A DNA stretch of 64,000 bases from an uncultured Cellvibrionales bacterium (GTDB lineage Bacteria > Pseudomonadota > Gammaproteobacteria > Pseudomonadales > Dasaniaceae). The notes under the pieces were generated by a model. The model made no database searches and was not told the origin of the DNA. It saw only the letters and a list, made by a program, of their open reading frames with translations. The DNA lies in NCBI GenBank assembly GCA_913019905.1, contig CAJVZD010000023.1, forward strand, positions 18,042 to 82,041, given 5' to 3'. Below, in pieces: positions 27,871-36,678 of the stretch. The position numbers were made by a program, and so were the translations under genes. Numbering within the stretch: position 1 is the stretch's first letter; every line of letters begins with the position of its first letter.

Positions 27871-28497
27871 ATGTCATGGAAAACAATTGTGGCCAATCAA
27901 CTATTTTGCGGAGCGGGAACTCTGACTTCCGGTGCCATCGCCAAAATAAAAGTCGACATTCTACAAGGCATATTGCAAGCCTATTTTCAGGACACAACTG
28001 CTTATGACGGCAGCGCTATAGGCGTCACTGATGTGAGGAAAGCAATCGCCTACGCTATTTCGAAAAAGCGTACAAAAGAACACAGAAAATTCGCGATCGG
28101 TACGGCGCAGAGTAGTTTAACAGTGGCGGCAACCGCCGGAGGACTCACTGCCGGTTCCGTTATACCTGGCTTGGGTACTGCTATTGGTGGAGCGGGTGGA
28201 TTTATCGCCGGAAGATCGCTTGCCTTTGGCGTTTCTGGATTGGACCAAATGAAAAGGAAAAGTAAATTTTTGTACAAAAAAGTACGAGGATCACAAGGTA
28301 CACATCGTGGCCAGGCTGCTGCTGCGCTGGTAAATTGTTGCCAGGACAATACCGAGGCAGGACAGGCTGCCTTAGAGGCTCTCAGCGTCCTTATGGGCGA
28401 CAATTTTGACAAGTTCCACCAAAATCTTGTAGGGGGCGTGTCGTACACCACAGATATGGCAGTAAAAGAAGTGGCCGATCGACTTAAATCGAATTAA
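27871..28497 (+). CDS. Hypothetical protein with glycine-rich hydrophobic segment
   Basis: A 208-residue protein of unknown function with a good GAGGAA ribosome site. Residues about 84-118 form a Gly/Ala-rich hydrophobic stretch (ATAGGLTAGSVIPGLGTAIGG and on) of glycine-zipper character that could insert into membranes as a hairpin. It is flanked by basic segments (KKRTKEHRK before, MKRKSKFLYKKVRG after). A C-terminal helical region carries two adjacent cysteines (VNCCQDN). There is no signal peptide. The gene stands alone between an inverted-repeat element and a convergent alanine symporter gene. Glycine-zipper segments of this kind occur in toxins, colicin-type proteins and envelope proteins, but I do not assign a role. 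Confidence 0.65.
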   Translation: MSWKTIVANQLFCGAGTLTSGAIAKIKVDILQGILQAYFQDTTAYDGSAIGVTDVRKAIAYAISKKRTKEHRKFAIGTAQSSLTVAATAGGLTAGSVIPGLGTAIGGAGGFIAGRSLAFGVSGLDQMKRKSKFLYKKVRGSQGTHRGQAAAALVNCCQDNTEAGQAALEALSVLMGDNFDKFHQNLVGGVSYTTDMAVKEVADRLKSN

Positions 28498-28901
28498 CGG
28501 TTTGATTTGTTGCTTTTGGTTAACTGGGCTGAACGAATTTTCGAGGTAAGGATTCAAGGTCAATACCTACTGCTTTATTAATCGGAAATACTCGCGCAGC
28601 TTACCGTTCAGTTGCGGGACTTTAGATGATCGTTAGCGGGATTGACTACGAGTCGTTAAAGAATAATCTGTCCATGGGGTTTTTACCTGTATTACAGACG
28701 AGTTCAATCCTCTTGGCCATCCTTCGAAAAACTTAGACAGATAGCCTACGTAAATTTTGATAGTTTCCACTCTCAGATTATCTCGTAATTCGAAGGGTCA
28801 TCGACAAGTTGACAATGTCATATCAAACAACGCAGCGAATGGTACAGCGCCAGTCAGTCCTGGAACTATTCTGTTCGAGACTACACATACTCAATTACAG
28901 A
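28498..28901. other. Intergenic region between convergent genes
   Basis: About 400 bp separating the ends of the glycine-rich protein gene and the symporter gene. No family-like open frame, RNA gene or repeat was recognised. Confidence 0.4.
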
Positions 28902-30272
28902 TTAGTCAAGCTCCTTGGCAACCCTCGCTTTTGACGGGGATTTTTCTTCTTCAGCAAAGTACTCTTCGGTCAATTTAAACACCAGGGGAGCAAGCAATAC
29001 TAGCGCAATCAGATTCGGAATTGCCATTAACCCATTAAGTGCATCGGTCATTTTCCAGACCAGCTCCAGGCTCATCTGTGTGCCAACAAAGATACCAATC
29101 ACCCAGAGCACACGAAAGGGTGTTATGACCTTCGGTCCGAAAAGAAACTCTGCGCAGCGCTCACCGTAGTAACTCCAGCCGAGCATCGTTGTAAAGCCAA
29201 ATAATACAACGCAGATCGACAAAATGATGTCGCCATAGGGCAGAGCACTGCTAAATGCTGCAAGCGTCATCGCAGCACCCTGTGGTTCACCATTCCAAAC
29301 ACCGGTCACGACCAGAACTAAACCTGTCATCGTACAGATAATCAGGGTGTCGATAAAGGTACCTAACATAGCAATAGTGCCCTGCCGCACCGGGCTATTC
29401 GTTTCTGCCGCTGCGTGCGCGATTGGTGCCGAACCCAGGCCTGCTTCGTTTGAGAAAATACCGCGCGCAAGCCCCATGCGTAGGGCCAGCATAATAGTCG
29501 CACCAGCGAATCCGCCCGCGGCGGCGGCACCGTTAAAAGCACTATCTACCACTAAAGCGATTGCAGCGGGTATTTCCGTTACATGAGTCAATAAAATAAT
29601 TAGAGTGGCGGATAGGTATAGCATTGCCATAAATGGCACAAGTTTTCCAGCCAACGTAGCGATACGCTTGATACCGCCCAGCAACACAAAGCCGACCAAC
29701 ACAGCCATGACCAACCCACTGACAACCGTAGGCACGTTAAAATTCGTTTCCAGCACCTGAGAAACCGCATTGGATTGCGCAGTATTAGCCCCCCCAAAAC
29801 CCGCTATTGAACCAAACAAAGCAAAGGCTATACCGAGCCATTTCCATTTTCTCCCGAGACCATTTTTAATATAATACATTGGCCCGCCAACTTTACGGCC
29901 CAACTCATCTGTCTCTCGGTAGTTAACCGCCAGCACAGCTTCCGCGTATTTTGTGGCCATCCCAACAATGGCTGCACACCACATCCAGAACAATGCACCT
30001 GGACCTCCAATACCAATGGCCGTAGCAACTCCCGCGATATTACCCATACCCACTGTGGATGACAATGAGGTCATCAACGCGTTAAACGGCGTAATTTCGC
30101 CCTCCCCGCTACCCTTTCGGCCTTTTATCAGCTGGCGGAAGGCGTAGGGAATATGGCTGATCGTCATGCCTTTAAGGCCAATGGTCAGGTAAATGCCCGT
30201 ACCCAACAACAGGGTCATCATCGCTGGACCCCAGATAAAACCATTAATGATATCGATTATTTGCTCAAACAT
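28902..30272 (-). CDS. Alanine or glycine:cation symporter (AGCS family)
   Basis: A 456-residue inner-membrane carrier with about 11 hydrophobic segments. Family landmarks are the N-terminal LLLGTGIYLTIGLKGM, then SSTVGMGNIAGVATAIGIGGPGALFWMW, GGPMYYIKNGLG, and RGIFSNEAGLGSAPIAHAAAET. Members such as AgcS, AlsT and DagA take up alanine or glycine with Na+ or H+. Length and motifs are normal. The gene is monocistronic, convergent with the preceding hypothetical gene, with a 785-bp upstream region. Confidence 0.95.
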   Translation of the reverse strand: MFEQIIDIINGFIWGPAMMTLLLGTGIYLTIGLKGMTISHIPYAFRQLIKGRKGSGEGEITPFNALMTSLSSTVGMGNIAGVATAIGIGGPGALFWMWCAAIVGMATKYAEAVLAVNYRETDELGRKVGGPMYYIKNGLGRKWKWLGIAFALFGSIAGFGGANTAQSNAVSQVLETNFNVPTVVSGLVMAVLVGFVLLGGIKRIATLAGKLVPFMAMLYLSATLIILLTHVTEIPAAIALVVDSAFNGAAAAGGFAGATIMLALRMGLARGIFSNEAGLGSAPIAHAAAETNSPVRQGTIAMLGTFIDTLIICTMTGLVLVVTGVWNGEPQGAAMTLAAFSSALPYGDIILSICVVLFGFTTMLGWSYYGERCAEFLFGPKVITPFRVLWVIGIFVGTQMSLELVWKMTDALNGLMAIPNLIALVLLAPLVFKLTEEYFAEEEKSPSKARVAKELD

Positions 30273-31057
30273 TTCTACCTCTTGTTATTTTTAAAAATCC
30301 TTTTATCGCTGGGCAAATAGCCCCATAAACGTCGGCGCTAAGCAATCCACTTCCCACAAGCGACAATTCGATGTTCATTATTCTGCCGTTAAGCATTGAA
30401 AGACAGGGGCATCGCCACGAGCCAGAATCAGCGAGGGTATTTTAGTTTGCGCAGTCAAGGCTAACTGCCCCAACCGACCAAAGAAAAAACTGCAAGTAAA
30501 ACCCTTTTGACGCTCGGTAGTTTATGTATAAAAAGATCAAACGCTACCAAGCTTCTACCAGCGTAGTCAAAAAACAGGCTAACAACAATTGTTAATTTCT
30601 CTGAAAACTGAAGACTCACGATGAATCTGTCGAATATACGACTACTTTCGTCGCACAAAGCGCGTCTTCGCCGCAAACGGACAAAAGCGCCATTTTTGTA
30701 CTTTCTTCAATGTTACCCGGCTTTTAATAACTGTTGTTACAGTCATAGAAACTCCTAAAATATCAGAATCAGCAAGGATAAATACGTGCCGGGTATCGAT
30801 GCAAGGTGTTGAAAGAAGATAAAGTTGCTATTTCAGATTCAGTCGACATTGATTTCTCTCCCGGGATTCTGACAAAGAAACTATCGTGAGCGCACTTTTG
30901 TCACGTTTTTGTCTCAGATCAGGCATACGTCTTAGCGCGTTCGAGTGGATTTATGTGATCACTCTGCTCAGTTGTCGACCATATTCTGTAACACCATGAA
31001 TCACATAAGAAATTAGTTCCGAACGAGCCACGCCATAACGATCTAACTTGTCCACGA
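30273..31057. other. Long intergenic region upstream of symporter gene
   Basis: About 785 bp between two minus-strand genes. It should include the symporter promoter. Besides the small basic frame listed separately at 30642-30746, no gene, RNA or repeat was recognised. Confidence 0.35.
30642..30746 (-). CDS. Possible small basic protein, 34 residues
   Basis: An ATG at 30746 is preceded by AGGAG at ideal spacing (TTTTAGGAGTTTCTATG on the minus strand). It opens a 34-codon frame ending in TAG. The product has ten Lys/Arg residues and no acidic ones, one Cys and one Trp (KKVQKWRFCPFAAKTRFVRRK). No family is recognised. The strong ribosome site and skewed composition are the only support; it could be a leader peptide or chance. 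Confidence 0.3.
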   Translation of the reverse strand: MTVTTVIKSRVTLKKVQKWRFCPFAAKTRFVRRK

Positions 31058-31957
31058 CTATTCTATCGGCAAGTAGCCGCTTAGCAAAGGTTGTATTGCC
31101 TGGTATTTCTGTACCAAATCTTCTAGGTTTTTTTGATCAAGTATTGTCGGCACTGCATAGAGTGGGGAGCTTAAGTGGTGAGCGCTGGATTCGGTTTTGC
31201 CAAAGGAAAGCAGAGCATCTTGGATGCTGCGTGTTAAGTTAGAATCAAAATTTTTCCTTGCTAAGATTCCCATACCACCGGAGATCTCTTCCTGTTGGTA
31301 TATATCAAGAGTTTTGAACGTGTTTTTGATCGTAATTGGCAGGTTCTTCGGCAATACCGAATTCACGACGCCGAGATCACACTGGCCAGAAAACACTTTC
31401 ATAACGACTTCTTGAAACGTAGTTAAATGGACTGGCTGGTAATCCACAAACGCACTTAGCCCTTTTTCAGCGAGCCACTTCTTAGCATAGATAGAACTCC
31501 ACATGATTTCATGGGGCATAGCGATGCATCCATTGCGCAGTTCTTCGATATTTTTTATGTCTAAATCTTTGTGATAAATTAACTCCGGGTAGCCTTTCAG
31601 GTTTATGGCTGTCATGGCATTTGCCGAGTACTTCGAGATCAGCAATGGAACGAAATGGAGCGGTACAAGATACAAATTGTAACGTGAATCGGCACTGTCA
31701 GATAATATTTCCACAAAGTTTGGCGATGTGGATATACGGACGGACATCCCTGCCTGTGCATGGATATGTTCACGAAGCGGCTCCCACCAACCGCGCATAA
31801 GTACCGGGCTTAGAAAAGGCGCGGCCCTAAGAACTATTTCCTTAGCACTGACCGGTAATATTTTCTCAGCTGTGCCCGCTAGCACTAACTCACTTAACAA
31901 GGTGCTCAATATAGCCAGAGACAGTATGCGACAATATGCAGCTAAGGTATTTGTCAT
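31058..31957 (-). CDS. PhnD-like periplasmic substrate-binding protein (orphan)
   Basis: A protein of 299 residues from the Met at 31957; the frame begins 10 codons earlier. The signal peptide is LAAYCRILSLAILSTLLSELVLAGTA. The mature part has the type-2 periplasmic binding fold of the PhnD/phosphonate and phosphate group: LRAAPFLSPVLMRGWWEPLREHI near the start, YNLYLVPLHFVPLL, the hinge with ELRNGCIAMPHE, and GQCDLGVVNSVLP. No permease or ATPase gene is adjacent, so it may feed a transporter encoded elsewhere or act as the sensing partner of a signalling protein. The ligand is unknown. Confidence 0.8.
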   Translation of the reverse strand: MTNTLAAYCRILSLAILSTLLSELVLAGTAEKILPVSAKEIVLRAAPFLSPVLMRGWWEPLREHIHAQAGMSVRISTSPNFVEILSDSADSRYNLYLVPLHFVPLLISKYSANAMTAINLKGYPELIYHKDLDIKNIEELRNGCIAMPHEIMWSSIYAKKWLAEKGLSAFVDYQPVHLTTFQEVVMKVFSGQCDLGVVNSVLPKNLPITIKNTFKTLDIYQQEEISGGMGILARKNFDSNLTRSIQDALLSFGKTESSAHHLSSPLYAVPTILDQKNLEDLVQKYQAIQPLLSGYLPIE

Positions 31958-32292
31958 CGGTTGGCTTGGTTTTCGGCTGGCATACACTCTTGAATCTCTA
32001 ATATTCTAGCTACGGATTAGTGATTTTATCATAGGGGAAAATGTCCAGCCCTGTATAGATTCAAATGACATAATTTGAATAGGTTTTTATACCAAAACTT
32101 AAAGTCAATATTGTCGAGATACAAGAGACAAAGCACACTTTTACAGAACTATCGATCTACGGTGCAATATCGTCAATTCAATTCATAATGACAATTGAGA
32201 GATAAGATCTAACTCACACAGGAAAAACGGTGCTGCGAGGTTAACTCTGCAAGATCGAAGAAAGCCTTTACCAGCCCTCAAGTCTCAAGCCA

Positions 32293-32508
32293 CTACCCTA
32301 CTCCATTCTGCAACCGCATCTTTCCTGGATTCTTTACAAGATTTGCTATAGGGGCTTGAAACTCCAAGCGCCCTTGGCGAATCGAATCATAGAACACGTT
32401 TAGCACCCTAGACGGCAGGGTTTCCTCGATATCTTTGAAGCTAAGGGTGAATAGGCGGTAGAGCCAGACTGTATGGCCAATGATGTGGGGCGGATATCTG
32501 TGTCGCTT
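32293..32508 (-). pseudogene. IS6-family transposase N-terminal remnant
   Basis: The open minus-strand stretch of 71 codons begins KRHRYPPHIIGHTVWLYRL and continues FTLSFKDIEETL. This matches the conserved start of IS6/IS26-family transposases (pattern H/R-F-P-x-x-I-I-x-x-A-V-W-L-Y-x-R-x-x-L-S-x-R-x-x-E-E-x-L). After about residue 31 the similarity is lost and the DDE catalytic domain is absent. No start codon or terminal inverted repeats were found. It is therefore a relic inside the 780-bp gene-free region 31958-32738, in which I see nothing else. Confidence 0.6.
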
Positions 32509-32738
32509 CTAAGTACTCAGGGTGGTTGAGTAAACCTCCTGAGTTAAATTAACCGCACCTTACAAAGGGTTATAACCTTGCCAAAGAAGTTTTGCGTTTA
32601 TTCTAACTGTAGTGAATAATCGTATACACCCGACGATAATAAACTGCGCAGTGAGTTTATGGATGTTGGACAAGCTATACATTTAGCAGACCACTTTTAA
32701 TAGACCACTTTAGAATCACTATTCATGGAAACAAAAAA

Positions 32739-33416
32739 ATGATTAAGCTTCACGGTTTCTCTTCCAGCAATTACTACAACGTACCTAAGCTCGCCCTTCT
32801 GGAGAAAGGCGTTGCATTCGAAGAAGTCCTGTCTTACACCGGAGTAGGCCCAAAGTACAAACCCGAGTATCTCGACAAAAGCCCTCTTGGCAAGGTGCCG
32901 GCACTCGAAACAAGCGAAGGGTTCGTCAGCGAATCTCGTGCAATACTAGAGTATATCGAACGAGCGCATCCGCAACATTCACTGCTGCCAGCAACACCTT
33001 TTGGCATTGCTAAAGTGCAGGAGTTGTCGCAGTTCATTGAACTTTATTTTGAACTTGTGGCCCGCCGCCTGATTCCAAACCTCTTCGCCGGTACCGAGCC
33101 AGATCCGGCTGTATTGAAAGACGTCGAGAGCAGCCTCAACAAGGCAGCAGCAGCGCTGACAAAACTTTCGACCTTTGAGCAGTTTGCCTATGGCGACCAA
33201 TTTACTCTGGCGGATATAGCCGCGATTTTAAACCTTCCCATCGTACGCAGCGTTGGTTTGAAGTTCCTGGGCAAGGACCCTCTGTCAGAAGTACCAGGGC
33301 TGGATGCCTACTGCGCGCGCATGGAAGAACGACCCCATGTTAAGAAAATTCGCGTTGACGCAGCAGCTGACCGCCCAAGCTTCATGGCGCACCTGAAGGC
33401 GTTGTACGGAATTTAA
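32739..33416 (+). CDS. Glutathione S-transferase family protein
   Basis: A 225-residue cytosolic GST. The N-terminal thioredoxin-like domain has IKLHGFSSSNYYNVPKLALLEKGVAFEEV, the cis-Pro segment GKVPALET and the glutathione gamma-glutamyl contact SESRAILEYIE. The C-terminal helical domain carries the N-capping/hydrophobic staple region ADIAAILNLPIV. The catalytic residue is probably a Ser or Tyr near residue 10-13. The gene is alone on its strand and convergent with a DUF1631-like gene. Role (detoxification, isomerisation or dehalogenation) cannot be chosen. Confidence 0.93.
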   Translation: MIKLHGFSSSNYYNVPKLALLEKGVAFEEVLSYTGVGPKYKPEYLDKSPLGKVPALETSEGFVSESRAILEYIERAHPQHSLLPATPFGIAKVQELSQFIELYFELVARRLIPNLFAGTEPDPAVLKDVESSLNKAAAALTKLSTFEQFAYGDQFTLADIAAILNLPIVRSVGLKFLGKDPLSEVPGLDAYCARMEERPHVKKIRVDAAADRPSFMAHLKALYGI

Positions 33417-33631
33417 CAAAAGCAATTGTCCCACCTGAAACTCCGGTTCCTCCTGCACTCTAATAGGCAAGAGGAATCCATGGATGAAGTGGCCACCCTA
33501 TCAATTTGTCTAATGCTGAAGATTTTTGACCATTGCAGGGATAGTCAAACGGAAGAATTTTCACGACTTGGTTTAGGGACAATTCCCGAGGAAATAAAAG
33601 AACAACCCTACTCTATTTCGCCGCCTCGATC

Positions 33632-35020
33632 TCAAGTGCTAGACTTAACTTCATAGCGTTTGACTAACAATTTTAGTAAAGAACGATAGGCGCTGGAAAA
33701 CGCTTTGCGGGCCTCAATGGGCTTTACCCGCCCTGTGTATAAACAACTCGCCAATTCGCCCAAACTCTTGGCCATCACGGTGATACCTTGGCTATTAACG
33801 AATAGCAGTTTGTTGATACCTTCAATCTTTCTCGCCAGTTGACAGCGTGCAGAACACCCATTTTCGTCTTGATAGTGCATCCACTTTCCCGGTGTCAGTT
33901 TCAATACTTCGCCTAACAACGGTATACTTTCGATTGAATCAACTACTTCAACCGCTTCAAGTTCAGGCAAAGGTATGACAGCGACAGCTTGTGGTTGCTG
34001 ACCTTTCAATACGACTACCAGCTCCATCTCTATGGCGTTAAGTAGACCTTGAGCTTGTTCGGCTATACCACCACTGGCATCAGCCTGTTGCATTGCCAGG
34101 ATTAGCCGCTCGTTTAATTCAGGAATCAGTTCCAACTGACGAGAACGCTCTCTATCAGATGCCGGAGCCTGTAAAGAAAAAATCAAATCTTTTGTCAAGG
34201 TCCTAGCCTGAGCCCAGTCTTCGCTCTCTGCTCCATGTTGAAATTGTATTCTACGCAAAATTTCCAGCCAATGACCTTGTAAAAACTCGATCGAACAGGC
34301 CGGTAGTGAGCAATCCCGAGTTGCCTGATTGATGGTGTTAGTGGCCTGGATCTGGACATGAAGCGCTTTCACTTTTCCGATTTCCGTATCACATCGCCGC
34401 TGGGCAATTTTCTCCATTTGAGCCGCATCTTTCACAAGAAACTCACTGATATCCTGCTGAACGGCTACTAACACTTTCACATCGCTAGAAAAATCCTGCA
34501 ACAGATTAGTAATCGACTGACGCAGCCGCAGCAAAAATTTCTCTCCCGATTTATCCAGGCCCGGATACCAGCCAATACTGCAAACGCAGATATCATCAAT
34601 CAACTGATGAGCACTGTGCTTTGCACTTGCCAACAAAGAATTATCGATCAATGCCAATTTCCCATACGGAATACGTAGGCGCTGTAATTGCTCCATGATT
34701 GTGGGGTCTATATCAGCACGCTTAGGTAATTCATCAAAAATGGTATCGATCACACGCAGGCGCCGACAATCATGTAAGTCCATGACAGTTCCCGCTGGCA
34801 ACTCCGCCATGACGGCCTCGAATAGACCTGCGGGAGACAATTCAGAACCTGCTATTTGCTGCTGCAAAGACTGTAGCACCGCAATTAGAGCTTCACGACT
34901 CAACGCCGTACTTCCCTCAGTTTGAGTCAGGCTGATACTGACAGCCAACAGCTGATCGAGCAGTGCATGGTCGCCCAGTAAAATGTTCTTTGGGTCAATA
35001 GTTTGGAATGATGCACTCAT
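33632..35020 (-). CDS. DUF1631-like protein, short form
   Basis: A 462-residue cytoplasmic protein resembling the C-terminal part of DUF1631 proteins of Proteobacteria. Landmarks are the helical region with LPACSIEFLQGHWLEILRRIQFQHG (family pattern P-x-x-V-x-x-F-L-x-x-x-W) and the PilZ-like end PGKWMHYQDENGCSARCQLARKIEGINKLLFVNSQG. Full-length DUF1631 proteins are commonly 700 or more residues, so the N-terminal part is missing or this is a distinct short subfamily. PilZ-like ends bind cyclic di-GMP in some proteins, but the RxxxR / DxSxxG residues are not evident here. The GST gene is convergent; a small open frame diverges from its start. Confidence 0.7.
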   Translation of the reverse strand: MSASFQTIDPKNILLGDHALLDQLLAVSISLTQTEGSTALSREALIAVLQSLQQQIAGSELSPAGLFEAVMAELPAGTVMDLHDCRRLRVIDTIFDELPKRADIDPTIMEQLQRLRIPYGKLALIDNSLLASAKHSAHQLIDDICVCSIGWYPGLDKSGEKFLLRLRQSITNLLQDFSSDVKVLVAVQQDISEFLVKDAAQMEKIAQRRCDTEIGKVKALHVQIQATNTINQATRDCSLPACSIEFLQGHWLEILRRIQFQHGAESEDWAQARTLTKDLIFSLQAPASDRERSRQLELIPELNERLILAMQQADASGGIAEQAQGLLNAIEMELVVVLKGQQPQAVAVIPLPELEAVEVVDSIESIPLLGEVLKLTPGKWMHYQDENGCSARCQLARKIEGINKLLFVNSQGITVMAKSLGELASCLYTGRVKPIEARKAFSSAYRSLLKLLVKRYEVKSST

Positions 35021-35099
35021 GATGTTTAGCGTCGCTCGGTATGAAATTTATGTGACGTAGAAAACCTATATGCGAATGCAATAGAATCAGCCTTTACAG

Positions 35100-35318
35100 T
35101 TGCTTACTAGCATAGCTGATTACGAAGAGATCGCACAATTAGATTCTGTCGAAGACCAGAGCGAGCGTCCGGATGACCGACAAATCAACTATCAACAAAC
35201 ATCTATTAACGATATCGACGTTTATGCGTTATATCTCCAGCATCGGACAAAAATACCGGAAACTACAGCCTTGTTTGATCTTTCAAAGGCAGTTTTTTTA
35301 AAAAAACTCTCCGACTAA
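35100..35318 (+). CDS. Possible small acidic protein
   Basis: A 72-codon frame starting with TTG, bounded upstream by an in-frame TAG at 35082. The product is acidic in its first half (DYEEIAQLDSVEDQSERPDD) and ends FLKKLSD. It is divergent from the DUF1631-like gene. There is no recognisable family and no good ribosome site, so it may not be a gene. Confidence 0.25.
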   Translation: MLTSIADYEEIAQLDSVEDQSERPDDRQINYQQTSINDIDVYALYLQHRTKIPETTALFDLSKAVFLKKLSD

Positions 35319-35502
35319 ATTTCCACTGTGCAGCAATGCCGACATATTAATCTGTCAAAGCGAATGTGGTGGCGAACAAGCCTATTCAAATGTGGCATGT
35401 TCATTTCACCGCCGCAACGACCTAAATACGAATGATCCGTCTCATCGGCTAAAATGACAACGATATTGGCCGTTACGATCAACTGAAAGCTTAGCGCAAC
35501 GC

Positions 35503-36474
35503 TTATTTCCTTTTCAAAAATTTACTGAACCAGCCTTCCGCTAACTGATGAGATTGTTTGCGGCCTTTGGTGTAAATACCGTAGTGGCCAATACCTTTTA
35601 CTATGACCAGGTTTTTGGGGCCTTTATAAGCGTCTATGGTGGACAAGGCCAATGGATTGCCGCCGTATTCTTCTTCCTCTGCTAACACGATTTGCAAAGC
35701 AACATTGCTGCCTTTCAAAATATCGCTTTCCGGTGTAAACCGCGCAAATCTGTGCAGAATAGGTGCGCCGCGCAATGTGCCCATGCCAAAATCGGCGCGA
35801 GGTTCTGGATACCCTATCTCGCCACGAGCCATCTGAGTGGCTTGCTTCGTAGCGTCGGGAGACATTCCCCATAATTGAGTGCCCAGTACGCCGGTTACTT
35901 GACTATGAACGGCTTTCACCCGAGGATCGTGCGCAGCAGCATAAATGACATAACCACCCGCCATGCTGCTTCCCCAAACGCCGATGTTATCGCCATCAAT
36001 TTGAGGCTCACCCTGCGCCCAATGCAAAACATTCAACCAGTCGGTCACCATATCTTCCGCATTAACGACTTCACGGATTGCTCGAACTTCCGCCGTAAAT
36101 TGCGTGCTTGTGTGGTCAGCTGCAGCTTGGGTCAGAATTACCCGTGAATCACTTTCTCCCCAGCCGCGGTAATCAAAACTGAGCACCAAAAAACCGGCTT
36201 GTGCAAATTCACTCGCATCTCTACGCAATAACGCTTGCGTACCGCCCCACCCGTGGGCCATGACAATAGTGGGCAGAGCCTTGCCAACGCTAGAGGATTT
36301 TGGCGTGAAAATATGACCCGTGATACGCGTACCTTCACTGATAATAGTGACCGCGCGATCGCTGACATCGTCGGGCAACAGGAACTTTTGTCGCGCCTGC
36401 GCATGTGTGAAAATCGAAAAGAGTGTCGCCAATAGCAACACTGTTAGCCTGAGTGTGTTTTTTCTGTATGGCAT
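35503..36474 (-). CDS. Exported alpha/beta hydrolase
   Basis: A 323-residue hydrolase with a signal peptide (residues about 8-27, LRLTVLLLATLFSIFTHAQA). The motifs are MAHGWGGTQALL, FDYRGWGESD, nucleophile elbow VWGSSMAGG, and a C-terminal IGHYGIYT with the catalytic His. It is clearly similar to the N-terminal domain of the next minus-strand gene (MVHGWGGLKGHLN, FDYKGWGKSN, IWGSSLGGG). The two are probably tandem paralogues, this one without the cytochrome and propeller parts. It may act in the periplasm on esters or C-C bonds of an oxidised substrate. It lies 200 bp downstream of the fusion gene on the same strand and could be co-transcribed. Confidence 0.88.
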   Translation of the reverse strand: MPYRKNTLRLTVLLLATLFSIFTHAQARQKFLLPDDVSDRAVTIISEGTRITGHIFTPKSSSVGKALPTIVMAHGWGGTQALLRRDASEFAQAGFLVLSFDYRGWGESDSRVILTQAAADHTSTQFTAEVRAIREVVNAEDMVTDWLNVLHWAQGEPQIDGDNIGVWGSSMAGGYVIYAAAHDPRVKAVHSQVTGVLGTQLWGMSPDATKQATQMARGEIGYPEPRADFGMGTLRGAPILHRFARFTPESDILKGSNVALQIVLAEEEEYGGNPLALSTIDAYKGPKNLVIVKGIGHYGIYTKGRKQSHQLAEGWFSKFLKRK

Positions 36475-36678
36475 TTCAATCCCCTTTGATTGGTGAATAG
36501 TATTCTTTGGTGTACAATTTTTTAGTTTAAACTTTGGGCCTCTCTCTATTGCCTTTTATTTTTCGGTCTCAAATACCAACAAAGCATTGCCTAGAGTACT
36601 GCTGCGTAACGGGTAGTCGGACAGCACAACGATAATAACATCGCTAACAATCACACCGGTATTGCAGTACCGTGAGTC

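Noticed and set aside
33426..33656. Open frame between the GST and DUF1631-like genes
   Set aside because: Overlaps the end of the convergent gene, lacks a ribosome site and shows no family motif.
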